Of a stretch of 64,000 nt of DNA, positions 12,151 through 25,670 are shown piece after piece (position 1 is the first letter of the stretch; each line of letters opens with the position of its first letter). Under the pieces are notes generated by a model. It was not told the DNA's origin and ran no database searches. It saw nothing but the letters and a program-made list of their open reading frames with translations. The position numbers and the translations under genes were made by a program. The DNA is from Eumeta japonica (Eukaryota; Arthropoda; Insecta; Lepidoptera; Psychidae). Location: NCBI GenBank assembly GCA_005406025.1, contig BGZK01000224.1:62001-126000 (forward strand), given 5' to 3'.

Positions 12151-15100
12151 CTGTTATTTCACGCCTGCATTCTATAAGAATGTGATATTGAATCTTTCGA
12201 CACGGGCCCATTCACGTGCTGTACTCAAGTTCGCGGTACCATGGTTCTACCACGATAAATGGCAGTTTATGTCATACATTGCCTAAAAATTAATACTTTT
12301 TTTCGAGCATAGCAACGCACTGTAAGCATTGATATCTGCAGAAACTTCGTCACATAACCGCTTCTATCTTCCACCAAAAGTCATCTGGCTATAGATGATA
12401 ATAATTGCTACCCGAGCAAAACCGAGGCGGAGTGCTAGTTAAATATATTTAAATATATATGTTACCGTACAAGTATATATACCCTTCTGTGGGTGGTCTA
12501 AGTTATTTTCCGAATATAAACAAAACAATAATTTTTTTATTAAAATAAAATGACATGTTACATCTGAGGTAAACAAAGAAGATTTACATATTCCAGAACA
12601 TTCTAATTAATCGAAATGTTTAAAGATGTAAATAAATACCCGCTTATTCGAGTTAGAGAATATCATGTTATTGAGTTATTCCGTTTATAAATGTCATTGG
12701 CAAAACTATTATCGGATCGTTATCGACCACGGCAATTCTAAAATTTCCACAAAAAGTTACATAAAAAAAATCGTGTTTACTCGCTCTCGTGACAAGCGTA
12801 TGCATGTGAGCGTCCATGTGTGTATGTATATGTGTCTAAGGCATAAACATAGTGATGTACTTTCGAAGATATTTTAGAAATGGAAAACTATTAACAAGAA
12901 TGTGTACGCCATATTCCCCCTTAAAATTGTAATTTGTGTCCCCTAAAATATAGACAACTGGCAGACGTGGGGCGAGCGGGACATGCGCGAGAGACGTCAT
13001 ACAGACCTGCTTACGGGCGGAGAGGATGTAATTTGTAGGACTTGCAAATATAAAGGAATACGTGGGCCGATACGGGATTAGTATATTTTATATACAAAAT
13101 ACAATATGCGGAAGTGAACTCAAACGCCTGGACACTAGGGTCGACGCGTCAACAAAATCAGGGTGATTTTCCGCACTGAAATTCCTCAGGCTGTTCGGGC
13201 GCGTACAGAGAATGTTCATAACTGTATTTCATGTAGACCCTTTCTAAGTACTTATCTATATCTTAATAAAAATAGCTAAGTATATGAACAAAATTATAGT
13301 ATTTTTAAAGCGTAACAGCCATAGTTTATTTGAATTCCGATTCTATATTAAACTTGCTTCAAAACAATTATAATGAAAACTATACTATAGTTATGTACAC
13401 TGTTTTTTCGGAAAAAGGAAAACCAATTACCAAACTAAAATATCAAATACGTCTTTGTCGTATCAAAAAGGCGGATTATTAAACAATAGCCAAAGCTTTC
13501 GCATTTGCCTATGGTCGAAAAATGCTAGGCTACTTATGAATAGGTTTGTTTGGCACGTCGTCAACGACGTTAAAAAAAGGAACTGACAACGTAACGACAG
13601 TCTGTGAACTTACCTTACCTAAGTTCGAATGCTTAGAAATATTCCTTCCGAATAGTTTTTTTGAAAGTTTTCTCTATAACACTGTCGGGACTTTGCATTT
13701 AAATTTAAAAATTGGAGTCATAGTATAATTTCGTAAACTCTTTACATTAAAGAATCTGTTTAGTTACTCAATTATTTACTAGAAGACTATCATTTATTAC
13801 GAATTTTATACCTGAGTTTTCTTTAAAAAAAAAATACTAATAGCTATATGCAGTTATAGAGATGTTTTTGAAATGTATTTCATCTTCTGCACTAGAGATG
13901 ATTTCGATCACCCACAAGGTGATGATATTAATTTAGTTATAAATCGTGACGTATGTTATTTTTGAAATGCACTGTAAAAAGAACCCAATACTGTCAAGTT
14001 GCATTGATCTTTCTTCTCAGGAATGCCTCTTTCATTATCAACTAGTAAATGTCAAAGTGACGAAAATATTTAGTTTATAAGCGTAAGAAATATTTATAAA
14101 TTCAAATAAACGTAGTCTGATGACACAAACTTCCTTTATCTATAACTATCTGAAACTTCTATTCTATACATTTGACGATATCAAGAAACTATAATCCTGA
14201 CGAGCCATTAGAAGTTTATATCGTAGATATTAACGTTATTTTCAATTTCTATCGATATTTCACGCAACGCTCATCCCTATCTCGTTTATACGTTCCCGTT
14301 TTAAGCCTATGAGTTAAAAAAAGGAGCACCTATAAGGTGGGAACCAGTCTGTCTGTGCGTTCAAATGTCAACAGGTTCTTAGTGGGCTAGTGAGGTATAA
14401 CAAAAAAAAACGATTCTCTAGGTGAAGATGTACAGTATGTTCCATTTAATTTATATACAGGATGTCTTAAGATTAAGTCTATGTTGAAATTTAAATAATC
14501 CACACTAATGTCATAAACGTGAAAGAGCCGGCTGTGTCTGTCTGTCTGACTAACTACTACATTTTCACGGCCAAGCCGTGAAACCGATTTTGATGGAATC
14601 GGTTAAAAAAATAGCTTGAACCCTGGGCAGGAATAAGATCTTCTTTTTGTTTGACTGTCTGTTTTTCGTTGTACATGCTTCCTTATAACTAAACAGTGGT
14701 TAAGGCGATTTTGATCAAATTAGTCAAATTACGTAGGATGTAAGTTACTGTTCATGTATCTGTACATCTTTTTTGTACGTCTTTTACTCGAAAATGGTAT
14801 GAATAATTTTAAAAATACTGAGTATTAGAACTCATCGTCGCATAAATTATAAGTTACTGTTTGTTCGTCTGTCCATTTGTCGTGATATAAATATATATAC
14901 ATATATTTATATCACGAGATATTACTATCTCCGTGAACGGACATTTACCTCGGTTAGTCTTACACTTCGGTATTTGTTTTTGATTCTCAGTTTATAAAGT
15001 AACTTTAAAATGTCTATGCGGCGAAGTAAAGTTTTTTAGTTTTTTTTTTATATGTCTGAGGAAAGTAACTAATCGAATCAATGTCGAAATATTGTCTCAC
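12150..15100. other. long intergenic stretch, no gene seen
   Basis: AT-rich. It holds a short GC-richer block at 12950-13200 without recognised content and a perfect palindrome at 14881-14916. No splice-bounded coding exon seen. Confidence 0.4.
14881..14916. repeat. perfect 16-bp inverted repeat
   Basis: Arms CGTGATATAAATATAT and ATATATTTATATCACG with a 4-base loop ATAC. Confidence 0.9.
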
Positions 15101-15107
15101 TATAATA

Positions 15108-15562
15108 ATAATATATACTCACGCCTATTTCCCAGAAGGGTAGGCAGAGACTATAGATTTCCGCATGGTACGATCTTTGCATAGCTCTCTCGCCTCACTG
15201 ACATCCATCAATCTTTTATGCAAACTCGTCGGTTTCTGGTGCTAAACATTTCGCCCTTTTTGATATGCCGCCAATGCGGTCCGCATAGGATTTTCTAGGG
15301 CGACCCTTACCGACCTTCCATCACACACGTTCGTTCTATAGATTTGTTTTGTCGACGTACTCTCATTCACCTCTCCAGATGCCAAACCACCGCCGCACAC
15401 CTGTCTCTACTCCGGTCACCACGTCTTCCTTCAGACTACACCGCTCTCTGACGTCACTGTTCCTACATCTATCTTCACGAGACACTTCACACATACTACG
15501 CAGCAATCGCATCTCCATTGCAATGATTCTACTTTAATTTTTTTTTGGCATTATACTGCTGA
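15108..15562 (-). mobile_element. LINE tail family copy A
   Basis: Reverse-orientation copy of the family described at 18141-18612. It shows the end of the reverse transcriptase region, the conserved 3' block (ggcagagactatagatttcc on the + strand) and a TAA-rich tail at 15108-15118. Confidence 0.75.
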
Positions 15563-16394
15563 TACAAATACTAATTTACATTTATTTTAATATTTCTGTA
15601 TTTAAATTATAAACTATTTGAACAGGAAACAGCATAAAATATTGACGGCTAGAAGATCTGACTTAATGATAATATTTAATATAAATTTATGAAAATATCT
15701 AGGTAATTGGTGGCAACAGTCGTGTCGGTCCCCGCTCTGTTCTCGGCCGGGGTCGAAACCCGGAAAAACGCGATAGAGACGTTTCAAGTTATGGTGGTAA
15801 AAACTTGTCACGACAATCTATTTAGGGAGAAAGAAATTGTGTCAGTGTTTTCCAAAAAATCCACCCTAAAATATTCGAATCGGGGATGATGGTGTGCGCG
15901 GGAGTGTCGTCATTTTTTATGCGAAAAGCGTAAACATAAATATTTGTATAGTCGTTTCAAAAAAAATTAGAGTTACATTATAAGTTAGATTGTAACACAT
16001 TGTAGCACACTGAATGTTAATTGACCCTTAACCCTTGCTAATACATGCTTGGGTGCTTGGACAATCAAAAACCAGATGTTCAGTCGCCTATTAAATATGA
16101 ATAATATCAGAAACGGCTCCTTACTACTACGTACAACGATAAAAATGGAGCTTAGTCGTTTGTTTATATTAAAAATGCGAAAACTGCTGATTGATCAAAT
16201 TCTTAATTCGAACAAGCAGTGTGACTTGACTGGCCAAATGGCCAAAACCCTATGGCCAAAATATGGATAACAGATGATCAAGTTGCGATCGGGACTAGAA
16301 TCGTAACGGATAAGGATATCGAGAATGGATCCGAAGGCGGATAAATATGTAAATGGAATTAATGAACGTATGAAAGCAGACCGACAAAACAAAT

Positions 16395-16630
16395 TTGTAC
16401 AGCGAATGGAAGATAAGTATGATGGAACGGTCGGCGGTCCTAGAACATCCTATTATAGATCAGGGCTGAAGCATATCAAAGAAGCGCTAAATTTTGAACA
16501 CCCGTAACCGGCAGACTTGCATGAAACGATTGATGTATGTCAGCAAAACAAGAGATATATGCAAAGGTCGTATACCATGTGGAAACATCAACGTTTTCTG
16601 CTTACTCTTATGAGAAATAGGCATTAGTTT
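16395..16630 (+). mobile_element. LINE tail family copy B, diverged
   Basis: It retains ggtcggcggtcctagaacat, caaagaagcgctaaattttg and agagatatatgcaaaggtcg in order. Older than most copies. Upstream 16047-16330 may be part of the same insertion. Confidence 0.6.
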
Positions 16631-16649
16631 ATAGCGATGGAACAATAAA

Positions 16650-17255
16650 AAAATAATAGATTTATATGATTGTATACGGCTATCAGCAGTACCATATGAA
16701 AAATATACAATTTGTTTAAAATATAATAAAACACTGAATTTTCCTTATGAACTAGCGGCCTGGCTGTATAAGTCCATACCTTTGCCTACGTAAAGTACAC
16801 CGTCAGTCACGACCTTTATTTCCTGTCGCACATAAATAAAGCGCGCCCGCGACGCGCCGCGCATTTTAAGATAGAACGCCCGCGTAGAACTACGGGAGTT
16901 CCATGTTCCATAGCTATAAACAAAGACTATGAATGAGGTTCAACTTGCAACAACTTCATAGATTGGCCTATCAATATTGCTACCATCGTATCTACTCAGC
17001 GTGGTTATTAAGATGTTCACATTCATAGGGAGCGTTCTTACACCGCGTGGATCAACTTTTAAAAGTTTTTTTTTTATTCTGCCGCACTTCCTATATTTCT
17101 TTGTTTGTTTGTGTTAAATCTTACAATGGGAGAGTTTCTTCACAAATAAAAACATGACCTATCACCGTAAAACTTTACACACAAACATCTTTGTCATGAC
17201 AACAAACATTAAGTAAAATTCAGATCCCAACCCGTGATTCAAATTTGCCACGACA
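16650..17255. other. intergenic, no gene seen
   Basis: Includes a GC-rich patch at 16840-16910 (gcgcgcccgcgacgcgccgc) inside AT-rich DNA, with no coding frame recognised. Confidence 0.35.
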
Positions 17256-17261
17256 AAGAAA

Positions 17262-17500
17262 TCTGGGGAAGCTGAGTTGGATCATGATCCCGATGGCTAC
17301 AGGACTGGTGCCAGCGGCGGATCCAGGGGGATGCAGTCGTCGAGTATTACCTGCACTGCACTGCCATTGATATTGTATTGGAGCCTGTCCATGCTGGATC
17401 TCGCCTATCCCCTGGCTCGGAGATTGGATTCACTCATGAGTACCATCAACCTAAATCGTGAGGACTGGGAAACTCGGTATTTGATAATAAATATAAATTT
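17262..17500 (+). other. unrecognised GC-rich coding-like block
   Basis: About 240 bp of clearly higher GC than both flanks, with an open + frame beginning ELDHDPDGYRTGASGGSRGM. No family is recognised and no convincing splice sites bound it. It may be a decayed transposon or processed gene fragment. Confidence 0.2.
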
Positions 17501-17509
17501 AACAGTAAA

Positions 17510-18130
17510 ACTTTGTACGACAATCCCTCAACAAAGTCATGCTGTAAATTTTAGAAATACAATAACAGTTTAAAAAAATGTGTTTTATTTTGTAAATGCA
17601 GCTGTAATAGTAATAGATCTTAACAATAATAATAGGTCACAAAATCTGGTTCTTGCAAAAAAGCAGCATCAATAGTGGAGCATATGTCAAAATAATCAAT
17701 CTTTGAACATAATTTATCTAACCTTAGAATTACGGTGACCAGCATTTTTTAATGTTAGTGAAAAATCTACAAAATGAAACTGGTTATTTGTAGATTTTTG
17801 TGTGTATGTTAAGAGTTAAATGAATTAACCCTTAACGGGATAAGTGCCAGAAAAATTTAACATTAAACATAAACTCATTGCATATACGAAATTTGAGTTT
17901 TCGTATATATTTATTGCTATATTCTTCTGTTTTAGCTTTTTTATTTATTTTCCATTTTCTATCTATTATTTACTAATTCTTTTATTTTATATTGTCGTGC
18001 TTTTAATTTCTTTTTGTTTTTTTTTTCCTTTTTCATTTTTCTTATCGAGTTTTTTTCTATATTTTCTATATTCTCACTGTTATATTATAATGCACTATAC
18101 TTAGCTACCCTCTTGCAATAGTTATGAAAA
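17510..18130. other. AT/T-rich intergenic stretch
   Basis: Ends in a long T-rich, low-complexity region (17930-18100) whose open frame is an artefact of composition. Confidence 0.5.
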
Positions 18131-18140
18131 TATTTATTAC

Positions 18141-18612
18141 ACGATAGTGAAAGCTGGCTACAGGCAGAAAAAAAATAAAAGTAGGATCAATGCTGTGGAG
18201 ACGATCTCTGCTTAGTATGTGTGGAGTGTATAATTAAGACAGATGCAGGAACAGTGACGTCAGAGAGCGGTGTGGTGTGAAGGAAGATGTGGTGACTGGA
18301 GGAGAGAGGGGTGTGTGGCGGTGGTCTGGCCTCTGGAGAGGTGAATGAAAATGGACTGACCGAACAAACCTATAAAGGGAATGTGTGTGATGGAAACGTC
18401 GGCAAGGGTCGCCCTAGAAAATCCTATACAGACGGTATTGATGGCATATTAAAGAAGAGCCAAATTTTAAGCACCCGAAACCGACGAGCTTGCGTGAAAT
18501 GATTGATGAACGTCAGTGAGGCGAGAGACGTATGCAAAGATCGTACCATGCGGAAACCTATAGTCTCTACCTAACCTTCTGGGAAAAAGGCATGAGTTTA
18601 TATTATTACTAT
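18141..18612 (+). mobile_element. LINE tail family copy C (best coding remnant)
   Basis: 5'-truncated non-LTR retrotransposon. The start encodes the last part of a reverse transcriptase-containing protein (aatgctgtggagacgatctc, the AVE-R-L-R-region), and a frame with GKGRPRKSYTDGI and then KKSQILSTRNRRAC follows, like the basic C-terminal tail of RTE/CR1/L2-type LINEs. The 3' block has gagagacgtatgcaaagatc, cctatagtctctacctaacc and ends ggcatgagttta plus TAT-rich repeats. Truncation on the 5' side and a simple-repeat tail are typical of target-primed reverse transcription. Confidence 0.75.
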
Positions 18613-18675
18613 TTATTACAGTGCTTATATTAACACAATTGGTTCTATATGTACGTTTATTTCGGTCGTTAACAT

Positions 18676-18870
18676 TCTCGATTGTAGGGTTCCATGCGTC
18701 CGAATGAATTATAAAAAGAATACTCTATCGGATCACTCGTGTGTCTGTCTGTCCGTTTGCCACAGCCAATTTTTTTCGAACATACCGGTCCGATAAGTTG
18801 TGAAGTTTGTGCAAATAATTATGAATAATAATATATAAACCAAACAGGAACGTGTAACATAAACGAATAA
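18676..18870 (+). mobile_element. dispersed element of the tagggttcc... type, fragment
   Basis: It carries tgtagggttccatgcgtccg, then tatcggatcactcgtgtgtc and a tgtctgtccgtttgccacag block. The same order opens the element at 20092. Confidence 0.55.
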
Positions 18871-18967
18871 ATTTCCAATGTGGTGGTTACTTTTAAGGTG
18901 AAAATTAAAAAAAATATTTTTTGGAAACTGTACTTGTGATACGAAAACGCTTATTGTAATAATCTCA

Positions 18968-18970
<3 letters not shown>

Positions 18971-19044
<74 letters not shown>
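18971..19044. repeat. (TA)n microsatellite
   Basis: About 37 TA copies. The Tyr-Ile open frame on the - strand comes from it. Confidence 0.95.
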
Positions 19045-19047
<3 letters not shown>

Positions 19048-20085
19048 ATAATAGAAAAATATTTCTATATAAAAATAAAATTGAACGTTGAGCATTCTTT
19101 CCTATTTTCGAAACTGCTGAATAAAAATAAATAAATAATTCTTTATTTATGTATTACCAAAAAACCGATAAAAAGTATATGATCGTAAAATAACATGTTA
19201 CACTTCTCGATATTGTGTTTACAAACTTACATTTGCAATTAGGAATGCCCGGTAGAACACGTTTCTCGATTGCAATGTTAGGTTTATTCGTGGTATAAAT
19301 TCCAATTACAATCGTGTCACTTCTATGTTCGCTCTTGTGTTCTTCTCTGGCTGTCCGTCTGTCACGGCCTATCAGACAGTTAGACGATCCAATCGCTAAC
19401 GTTTTTTGGTTTTGAGACACCAATAATTTTTTTGTTTCTTAAAACACTTGGCTTAGAGCTTTGAAAGAACTCGGAACACAATACTCCCTTACAGTTTACA
19501 GGAAAATTTGAATAGTTAAATTCTGATGTTAAAATTAAATAAGCGTGAAGAGAAAATGTGTATAAATCGTGTTGTTCGATTTCACTCGCGATTAATGCGA
19601 TTATTTACATGTCATAATGTACGGAACGCCCACTACACGTGTCTGACTGGCACTTGACCGGTTACGTTTTGCTTCCCGGTGCGTCTATGTAAAATGCGTT
19701 AATTTATCTAAAGTTGCTATTACATTGTCTTCCTAGTAGGTGCTCGACTTCAGCGCCCAGCAGTGAAGTGATCACAGGAAAAGTGAGGAAGAAATATACC
19801 GATTAAAAAACCAGAGACTGTATCTATCTAAGAAATACAACTATTCAATTTCGTCAAAAAAAACGCACACTGTCTTGCTTGTCGCATTTATTTTCATACG
19901 TAATAACTATAAAATTTAAAATAACGACGCAGTACTGTGAAAACTAACAACTGTATAAAAATAATGATATTTGTAATTAAAATACTATTCTCATCACACA
20001 AACCCCTTCTTTCTGTACGTACATTGTACTACATATATTTTTTAAATGAATGATTGAGTATTTATTTTGTATTTTTTTCGTTTTT
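19045..20085. other. intergenic stretch, no gene seen
   Basis: 19560-19720 is a GC-richer unique-looking block with homeobox-like words (gattaatgcgatta). No exon recognised. Confidence 0.35.
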
Positions 20086-20091
20086 TTCATT

Positions 20092-20780
20092 TTTAGGTTT
20101 CGTAATAAACAACCCTTATGGTATCACCATGTATGTCCGTCCATTTGTTTCTCTGTCTGTCTGTCCGCCTGTCCGTCTGACCACGGCTTAGCTCAGAGAC
20201 CGTTAGTTGTAGAAATCTGTAATATGGTATAGGTATACACATTAATCACGCCGACAAAACGGTAGAATATATTTTTACCCTAAAAAATTTTTTAGGTTGA
20301 CCTCCCCTATACGTAAAGTGGTAACGGGTTTCTTTCTCCTCTATGCCATGGTGTGGGGTGTCGTCAGATATAGCGCGTTTAAAAACGTAGCGGGCTTGTG
20401 AAAATCATTTTTCGGTTAGAGTTCCGTTGGCGAAATATTAAACTTTAAAATGCTAATTTTTATCAGTCATATTGCCCCCTTTTCTTAGCGATAAATGGTA
20501 ATACTTGGATTTTGGAAAAATTTACTGTAGTAGTACATATAACGAAGTTGAAAGGAAAATTTTCACAGCTGAGTAGGCTTTGAAGATTAACGGGCATTGT
20601 TGACCGACTTGTGAAATGTGTTTGGAGAGGTAATAAACTAAATTTCATACAAATTTCCTAGAAAATTGCATATAGGTTTGAAAGGTGTGAAACAAAAAGC
20701 CGCTTTCTGAGTCCGCATATTGTGACAGACAACTACGGAATCATACATTGACCGAGGTCCGACACGCACTTGATTAGCTT
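20092..20780 (+). mobile_element. dispersed element of the tagggttcc... type, nearly full
   Basis: It starts ttaggtttcgtaataaacaa with repeated tgtctgtctgtccgcctgtc, and ends actacggaatcatacattg followed by ccgaggtccgacacgcactt, a terminus common in lepidopteran repeats. Fragments of the family occur at 18676 and 48460. Confidence 0.6.
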
Positions 20781-20789
20781 TTTATTCTT

Positions 20790-23700
20790 TCTCATTTTCA
20801 TGCAATCAGTACTGTTCTTGATGACAGTGCCTAAATCATACACTCACACGTGTAATTCGTACTATATCTATTTACATTCGTACCGTAAACTGCATACGTA
20901 CCTGCAATTTGCAGTACGAGCTACAAATATGCAATATCACGGGTGCCGTGGAGGTAGCGAGCGAGACCGTACGCAATGACTAGTGAAGGTTGTTCTCTGA
21001 ACCGTAAATCCTTGGAAAAAACGACTTCCTTACACAAATGACGCGATCTCGTGTAGCACCTTTACTTACAGCGTGCTACAAATATCCACATAACGTTACA
21101 CCATGGATATATATTCTTTAAACTTTTCTAGTGTTTTTTTTTTATTGAGTGGATTGTAATCAGGTCAGATGCGAATAACACCCGCATAGCTAGGGTTCCG
21201 TATAGTGTCTAATGATTAAAAACAAATTGAGCAGAATACTCTCAGAAGGAAAAGACTATAATACTTCATTATAATCTGTAATATGTCCCGTAATCTCAAA
21301 TTATCTATGTTATAATATTAAATCGCTTTTTACAAATTTCCCAGGTTTAGGGGGGGTGGTACTTTTTCTCACATTTCTAATTTAAATTATTAGTATTCTA
21401 AGAGAAAATGGTGTCTATCAGCTACGACATGCGATCGGAGTTCACTCTTAAGAACCATTATTTGGTGTTTATGCAGTAGGCAAACGGGGCAATTGAAAGC
21501 ATCTCTTATTATACTGAAAGCATGCGTATGCTTTTTTGTATTTATTTATATTGATACGATGAAATACATCACATAAATCCGGTCACTTGATAAAACTTTC
21601 AAACTACGATACTCCACGTCAAACTGTTGATTACAACGGCAATAACGTTTAACACCGTATGCATCAGTAGCTTAACTTAATTTCGTTGAGTATAAATCAT
21701 TTATAAATCGGCAATGGAAAAAAAAATACACGTGTTTAGTATGAGATGCGGGAACATGTTCCACGGCGGGGTAACATAACGAAAAACTTCATAGATTTTA
21801 TCAAGCTCGATTTCGCACCCCATCTAATTTGCGTATATAATTGAGTCTAATGAGTAAACTCCATTATTCACATATGTATTATGTAATATATGTTCTCCGA
21901 AACATCCTGTATACAGTCGGGACCGCGTAACCATCAGATAAGTCGCGGGCAGAGTTCTAACTCACACCGCCGACACGGTCGCTGGTTACAAATGTTATAG
22001 CTCGTTACTTTCTTTGGCGATGATAAAAGTTAAAAAAAAAATGGCTCTACATTGTCGGATGTTAATACGTCCATAAACCGTTTTTGTCTATGGTCGTAAA
22101 CAATACGGAGGCGATTAAGTTGCAAATGAAGCCAATCACTTAAACTTCTAAATGATTTTAATTTGCAAGTAGCTTTGCGTACTTACATACTTATCGGATG
22201 CACGCTTTATTATAATTATTTCGCCTTGAAATACAACCTAAAACATATTAAAGCTATTACTAGGTATTCTACCATTTTTTTTTTTCTTAGAAATAAAAAA
22301 TATTCCATCTTAAAGGATGATTCAAAAGAGGTAATATTAAATACAATTGAATAGTAAAAGACTTAGCCTTACTATAAGACGCGGGGCGCACCCGCGCTCA
22401 AAATATGAGTTAACGTTAGTTTTTTACACGTAATATCACAAGAGAAAGAGATAGACAGGGAGTGCGAGCGGGAGTTGGTAGATCGTCCGACGCGACATCT
22501 GCCGAGATTAAAACGGAATAAGTTGCTGCGATCAATTATGTTCCTTAACAAGCGATATCGATGTGTAGTCGATATAGAAGTCATATGGTTGATAACTGGC
22601 ATTACCGTTTCACAGAAAGCGACAGCGACTCCACATCTGTGTCACATTGACATCGCTCTCTTTGGTGTTACCATAATATAGCTGGTGTTACCATATTTTG
22701 CTCTTACTTCGCAATTCTTTCATTTCTTGTAAATGAGTTCGTTGACCAAGAATCATATAGAGACCATAGCGAGCCATTCTGACTTTAATTTTACGCAAAG
22801 ATAAAAAACAAAACACTCAGGACAACTAAAGCAATGTAGCAAAAGCACTTATTGTAGTCACGCGTCAAAATCGAGTCCACTTCGTGTATCGCTTACTCGT
22901 CCGAATGTCAAAAATGTATCCCTAATACGACAAATGCCGCTTCGCGCGATACAGATCCGATATCACTTTGACATCGTGTTTTTCGTGTCCATAACGCGAA
23001 AAGTGCGTTTGACAGACGTTTGACCCGACTCACGTCCATATTGATATCGCTTGCTAAGAAACATAATTGACCCACTGTTGTTACGTCACGTCGTAGACAT
23101 TTCATTACTGAGGTTGCCATAATTTACTCGGTATAATTGAACATCTTCGGGAGTGTCAAACAGATAAATGTTTGTAGATTAGATAACAAGATGTCAATTA
23201 ACATATTCTCTTTACAATCGATAAGGCGGGCACAAGTCGATATGAATCTGTGAAAATGAAAATGTAATAGAATAAATAATATATGGGAAATTAATAAGCT
23301 CTTCAATTTCCAAATTGCAATTTCTTCCAACAAGAAAGAGTTACTTTATATTACTTTTTTTTTCCAAATGATAAAATCGTATTCTAAATGATCACACAAA
23401 CAGTTTTTCAAAGAGCCCCTTGAATTTCAAATCTCAAGCTAGTCTAGAAATTTTGATTTTAATAATTCATTGGCTTAGCCGTAACAACCAACCATATTCT
23501 GCATTTTTTGAAGGTCTTCAATTGTACTTATTATTTCTTTCAATAGTAAATATTATAATTCTTTTAGTGCATATATAAATAGCTTTTCATTGAAGTTAAA
23601 AAATTTATATTTTACACATAGTTCAGCTTGTTATTCACTTTTTAGTTTCTTTTTTTTTAATATTCAAATTTTCTTATTGCCTAAATTAATTTAAAAATTC

Positions 23701-23880
23701 CCGTCCTTATCGGCTATAAATAAAAAAGTGTTTATTTCTTTTTAAATGTACAATATATTTTAGTAAAATTCCCGTAGAAAATTGTAAATTAAACAGTAGT
23801 GTTAATCACCAAGCCAAATTTAAGCAATATTTGTCTAGAATACAATATTAAACGCAAACAGCTCAGACGGGTGATGTCAT
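20790..23880. other. long intergenic stretch, no gene seen
   Basis: Mostly AT-rich. GC-richer blocks at 22380-22640 and 22860-23110 have open frames on both strands but no recognised family, and their nature is unknown. Confidence 0.35.
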
Positions 23881-23889
23881 ATTTCAGGT

Positions 23890-24222
23890 TTGCTAAGGTC
23901 AGCGCGAGTCGACAATGTTTATTTTAAAACGCCCGATGTTTACCATCTTTTAAAATATTTGAAATTTGAGACTTCAAACGTTTGCATAAACTTCAATCGC
24001 TACTGTATTAATTGTATGCATTTCATCTGTGCACATTGCTCACTGATTAATAACGATCCGATAGGTAAGCTGTTAAAAGTAGATCAATGTAAGAAGTGTC
24101 AATGCGAATTTGTGACGAAAGGGCCGACAGGGGGCGCCCTAGAAAATTTTATGCAGACCATGTCGGCGGCATATCAAAGAAGGGCTAAATTTCGAGCACC
24201 CGAAACCGACGAGCTCGCGTAA
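23890..24222 (+). other. chimeric open frame ending in a LINE tail
   Basis: A 110-codon frame whose second half (from about 24115) is the dispersed LINE tail. The first half carries a Cys pattern (CINCMHFICAHC, then CKKCQC) that resembles a zinc-binding arrangement. The stop codon lies within the repeat. Probably a chance frame across a repeat boundary, not a gene. Confidence 0.2.
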
Positions 24223-24345
24223 AAAGGTTGATGGATTAGGAAAGGTTAGTAGTAGTTGGTTAGTTAGTTAGTAATAGTGAGACAGATATACAAAGATCGT
24301 ACCATGTGGAAAACTACGGTCTGTACCCGCTCTTTGGAGAGACCA
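24115..24345 (+). mobile_element. LINE tail family copy D
   Basis: It retains agggggcgccctagaaaatt, caaagaagggctaaatttcg, gagcacccgaaaccgacgag and caaagatcgtaccatgtgga in family order. The 3' end is truncated near tttggagagacc. Confidence 0.75.
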
Positions 24346-24349
24346 AAGT

Positions 24350-25330
24350 ACGCTAAAAATAAAATAATTAATTAAAATTTATTTTTGCAAATCTTATTCC
24401 AGCGGCAGGTCTATAAGAAAGCCATTTCAACAAATAACATTGTATAATTTCTCACTGGTTGAAATTCAAAATGTTTGCTATATTTATTTTAACTCGTATT
24501 TTAAGTGACAATTTATTTCCCTCTCGCATGCCATGTGACTGTATATGTTTGAATTATGCTCTGCACTCCATTCGTGAAAGTCAACCAAATTTCTGAACTT
24601 GAAATGTCTCTATTGTTTTCATATTATAATTACAGAATTATATGAGCACATTTATATCAAGAAAGACACTAAATCACTTTTAATGTTCCTAAAAAAACAT
24701 TCTGTGTAATATATAAAAAAATGATTCAAAAAAATCGATTTATGTCTGGATGTCTGCGTTTATGGTTTCTGTGCGTAATCACGATAACAGCCGAAAGCCT
24801 TCCCGTATTGGGCCCATTTTCTTTTAATAGATTTAAATTCTCTGCAAATGATTCCGTATTGAATATCATTAGCCTAATGCATGTGGTTTGTTTATATATT
24901 TAATTTGTTAAAATTCATTGTCATACGTATTCACTTTTTCCGATGCAAATTGAACTACTTGTTGCGTTTTAAAGTTTGTTGGAATAAAAAATTTTCGGTA
25001 ACTGTATACAGCTTTATTTACAGTATTATCAATTTTTAATATATAAAATTGTACAGTGTGGCGTGGCCTTGACAGAGCTAGAAGGGTAGTCTATTAATCT
25101 ATGATTTGAATACATAGTTGCCATATTTGACATATCATGGGGTAAAAATATTGTAATACGACTCGGCGCTTGCACATGTCACTGTGAGTTGTTCGGTGAT
25201 TTGTTTTGTATTCTTTTCTTATGTAAGTTTCTGAAGATAATAATTTTTTCGTACTACATTTCACTTACAAGTTAGAAATAGAATTTATTTTTTATTACAA
25301 ATCAAACGAACCTTATGAATCGATAACTTT
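24350..25330. other. intergenic stretch, no gene seen
   Basis: AT-rich. A 60-codon frame at 24721-24903 begins with a signal-peptide-like stretch (CLRLWFLCVITITA) but lacks a donor in the phase needed for the ZP gene. Confidence 0.35.
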
Positions 25331-25339
25331 TGGATTTGA

Positions 25340-25485
25340 CAAAGGTTTATTAGTGTATTTGAATAATAATAATATCATCTTCGGACATAGCTACATCATC
25401 ATCCGGTCTCAAATTAAGCAACAAGGCTTGTACTATGGGTACCAGATAGTTGATATGATACATATATATTTTTTTCTTTTTTTTG

Positions 25486-25536
<51 letters not shown>

Positions 25537-25670
25537 TATAAATAAACACCCAAACTCAAAGACAAACATAATTTTTTAATTACAGAAATAAATGTTTGTC
25601 TTGTGCGGAAATCGAACCCAAGCCCGCAGCGCAGCGAGTAGGGTCACTACCACCTCCGTCAATTGGGCAG
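25340..25670 (-). mobile_element. tRNA-derived SINE, copy 1
   Basis: On the - strand the head (25670 downward) has the A-box-like ttgacggaggtggtagtgac and B-box-like gggttcgatttcc, then acaagacaaacat. The body shares agcaacaaggcttg/agcaacgag, the atccggtc(t/c)caaa word and a (TA)n tract with the copy at 34545-35212. Confidence 0.65.
25489..25531. repeat. (TA)n microsatellite inside SINE
   Basis: About 20 TA copies within the SINE body. Confidence 0.9.

Noticed and set aside
18733..19095. Tyr-Ile-rich open frame
   Set aside because: Produced by a (TA)n microsatellite.
24721..24903. Signal-peptide-like ORF as the missing first exon of the ZP gene
   Set aside because: The hydrophobic stretch is suggestive, but the nearby GT sites leave phase 0 while the next exon needs phase 1, and the flanking composition is not exon-like.
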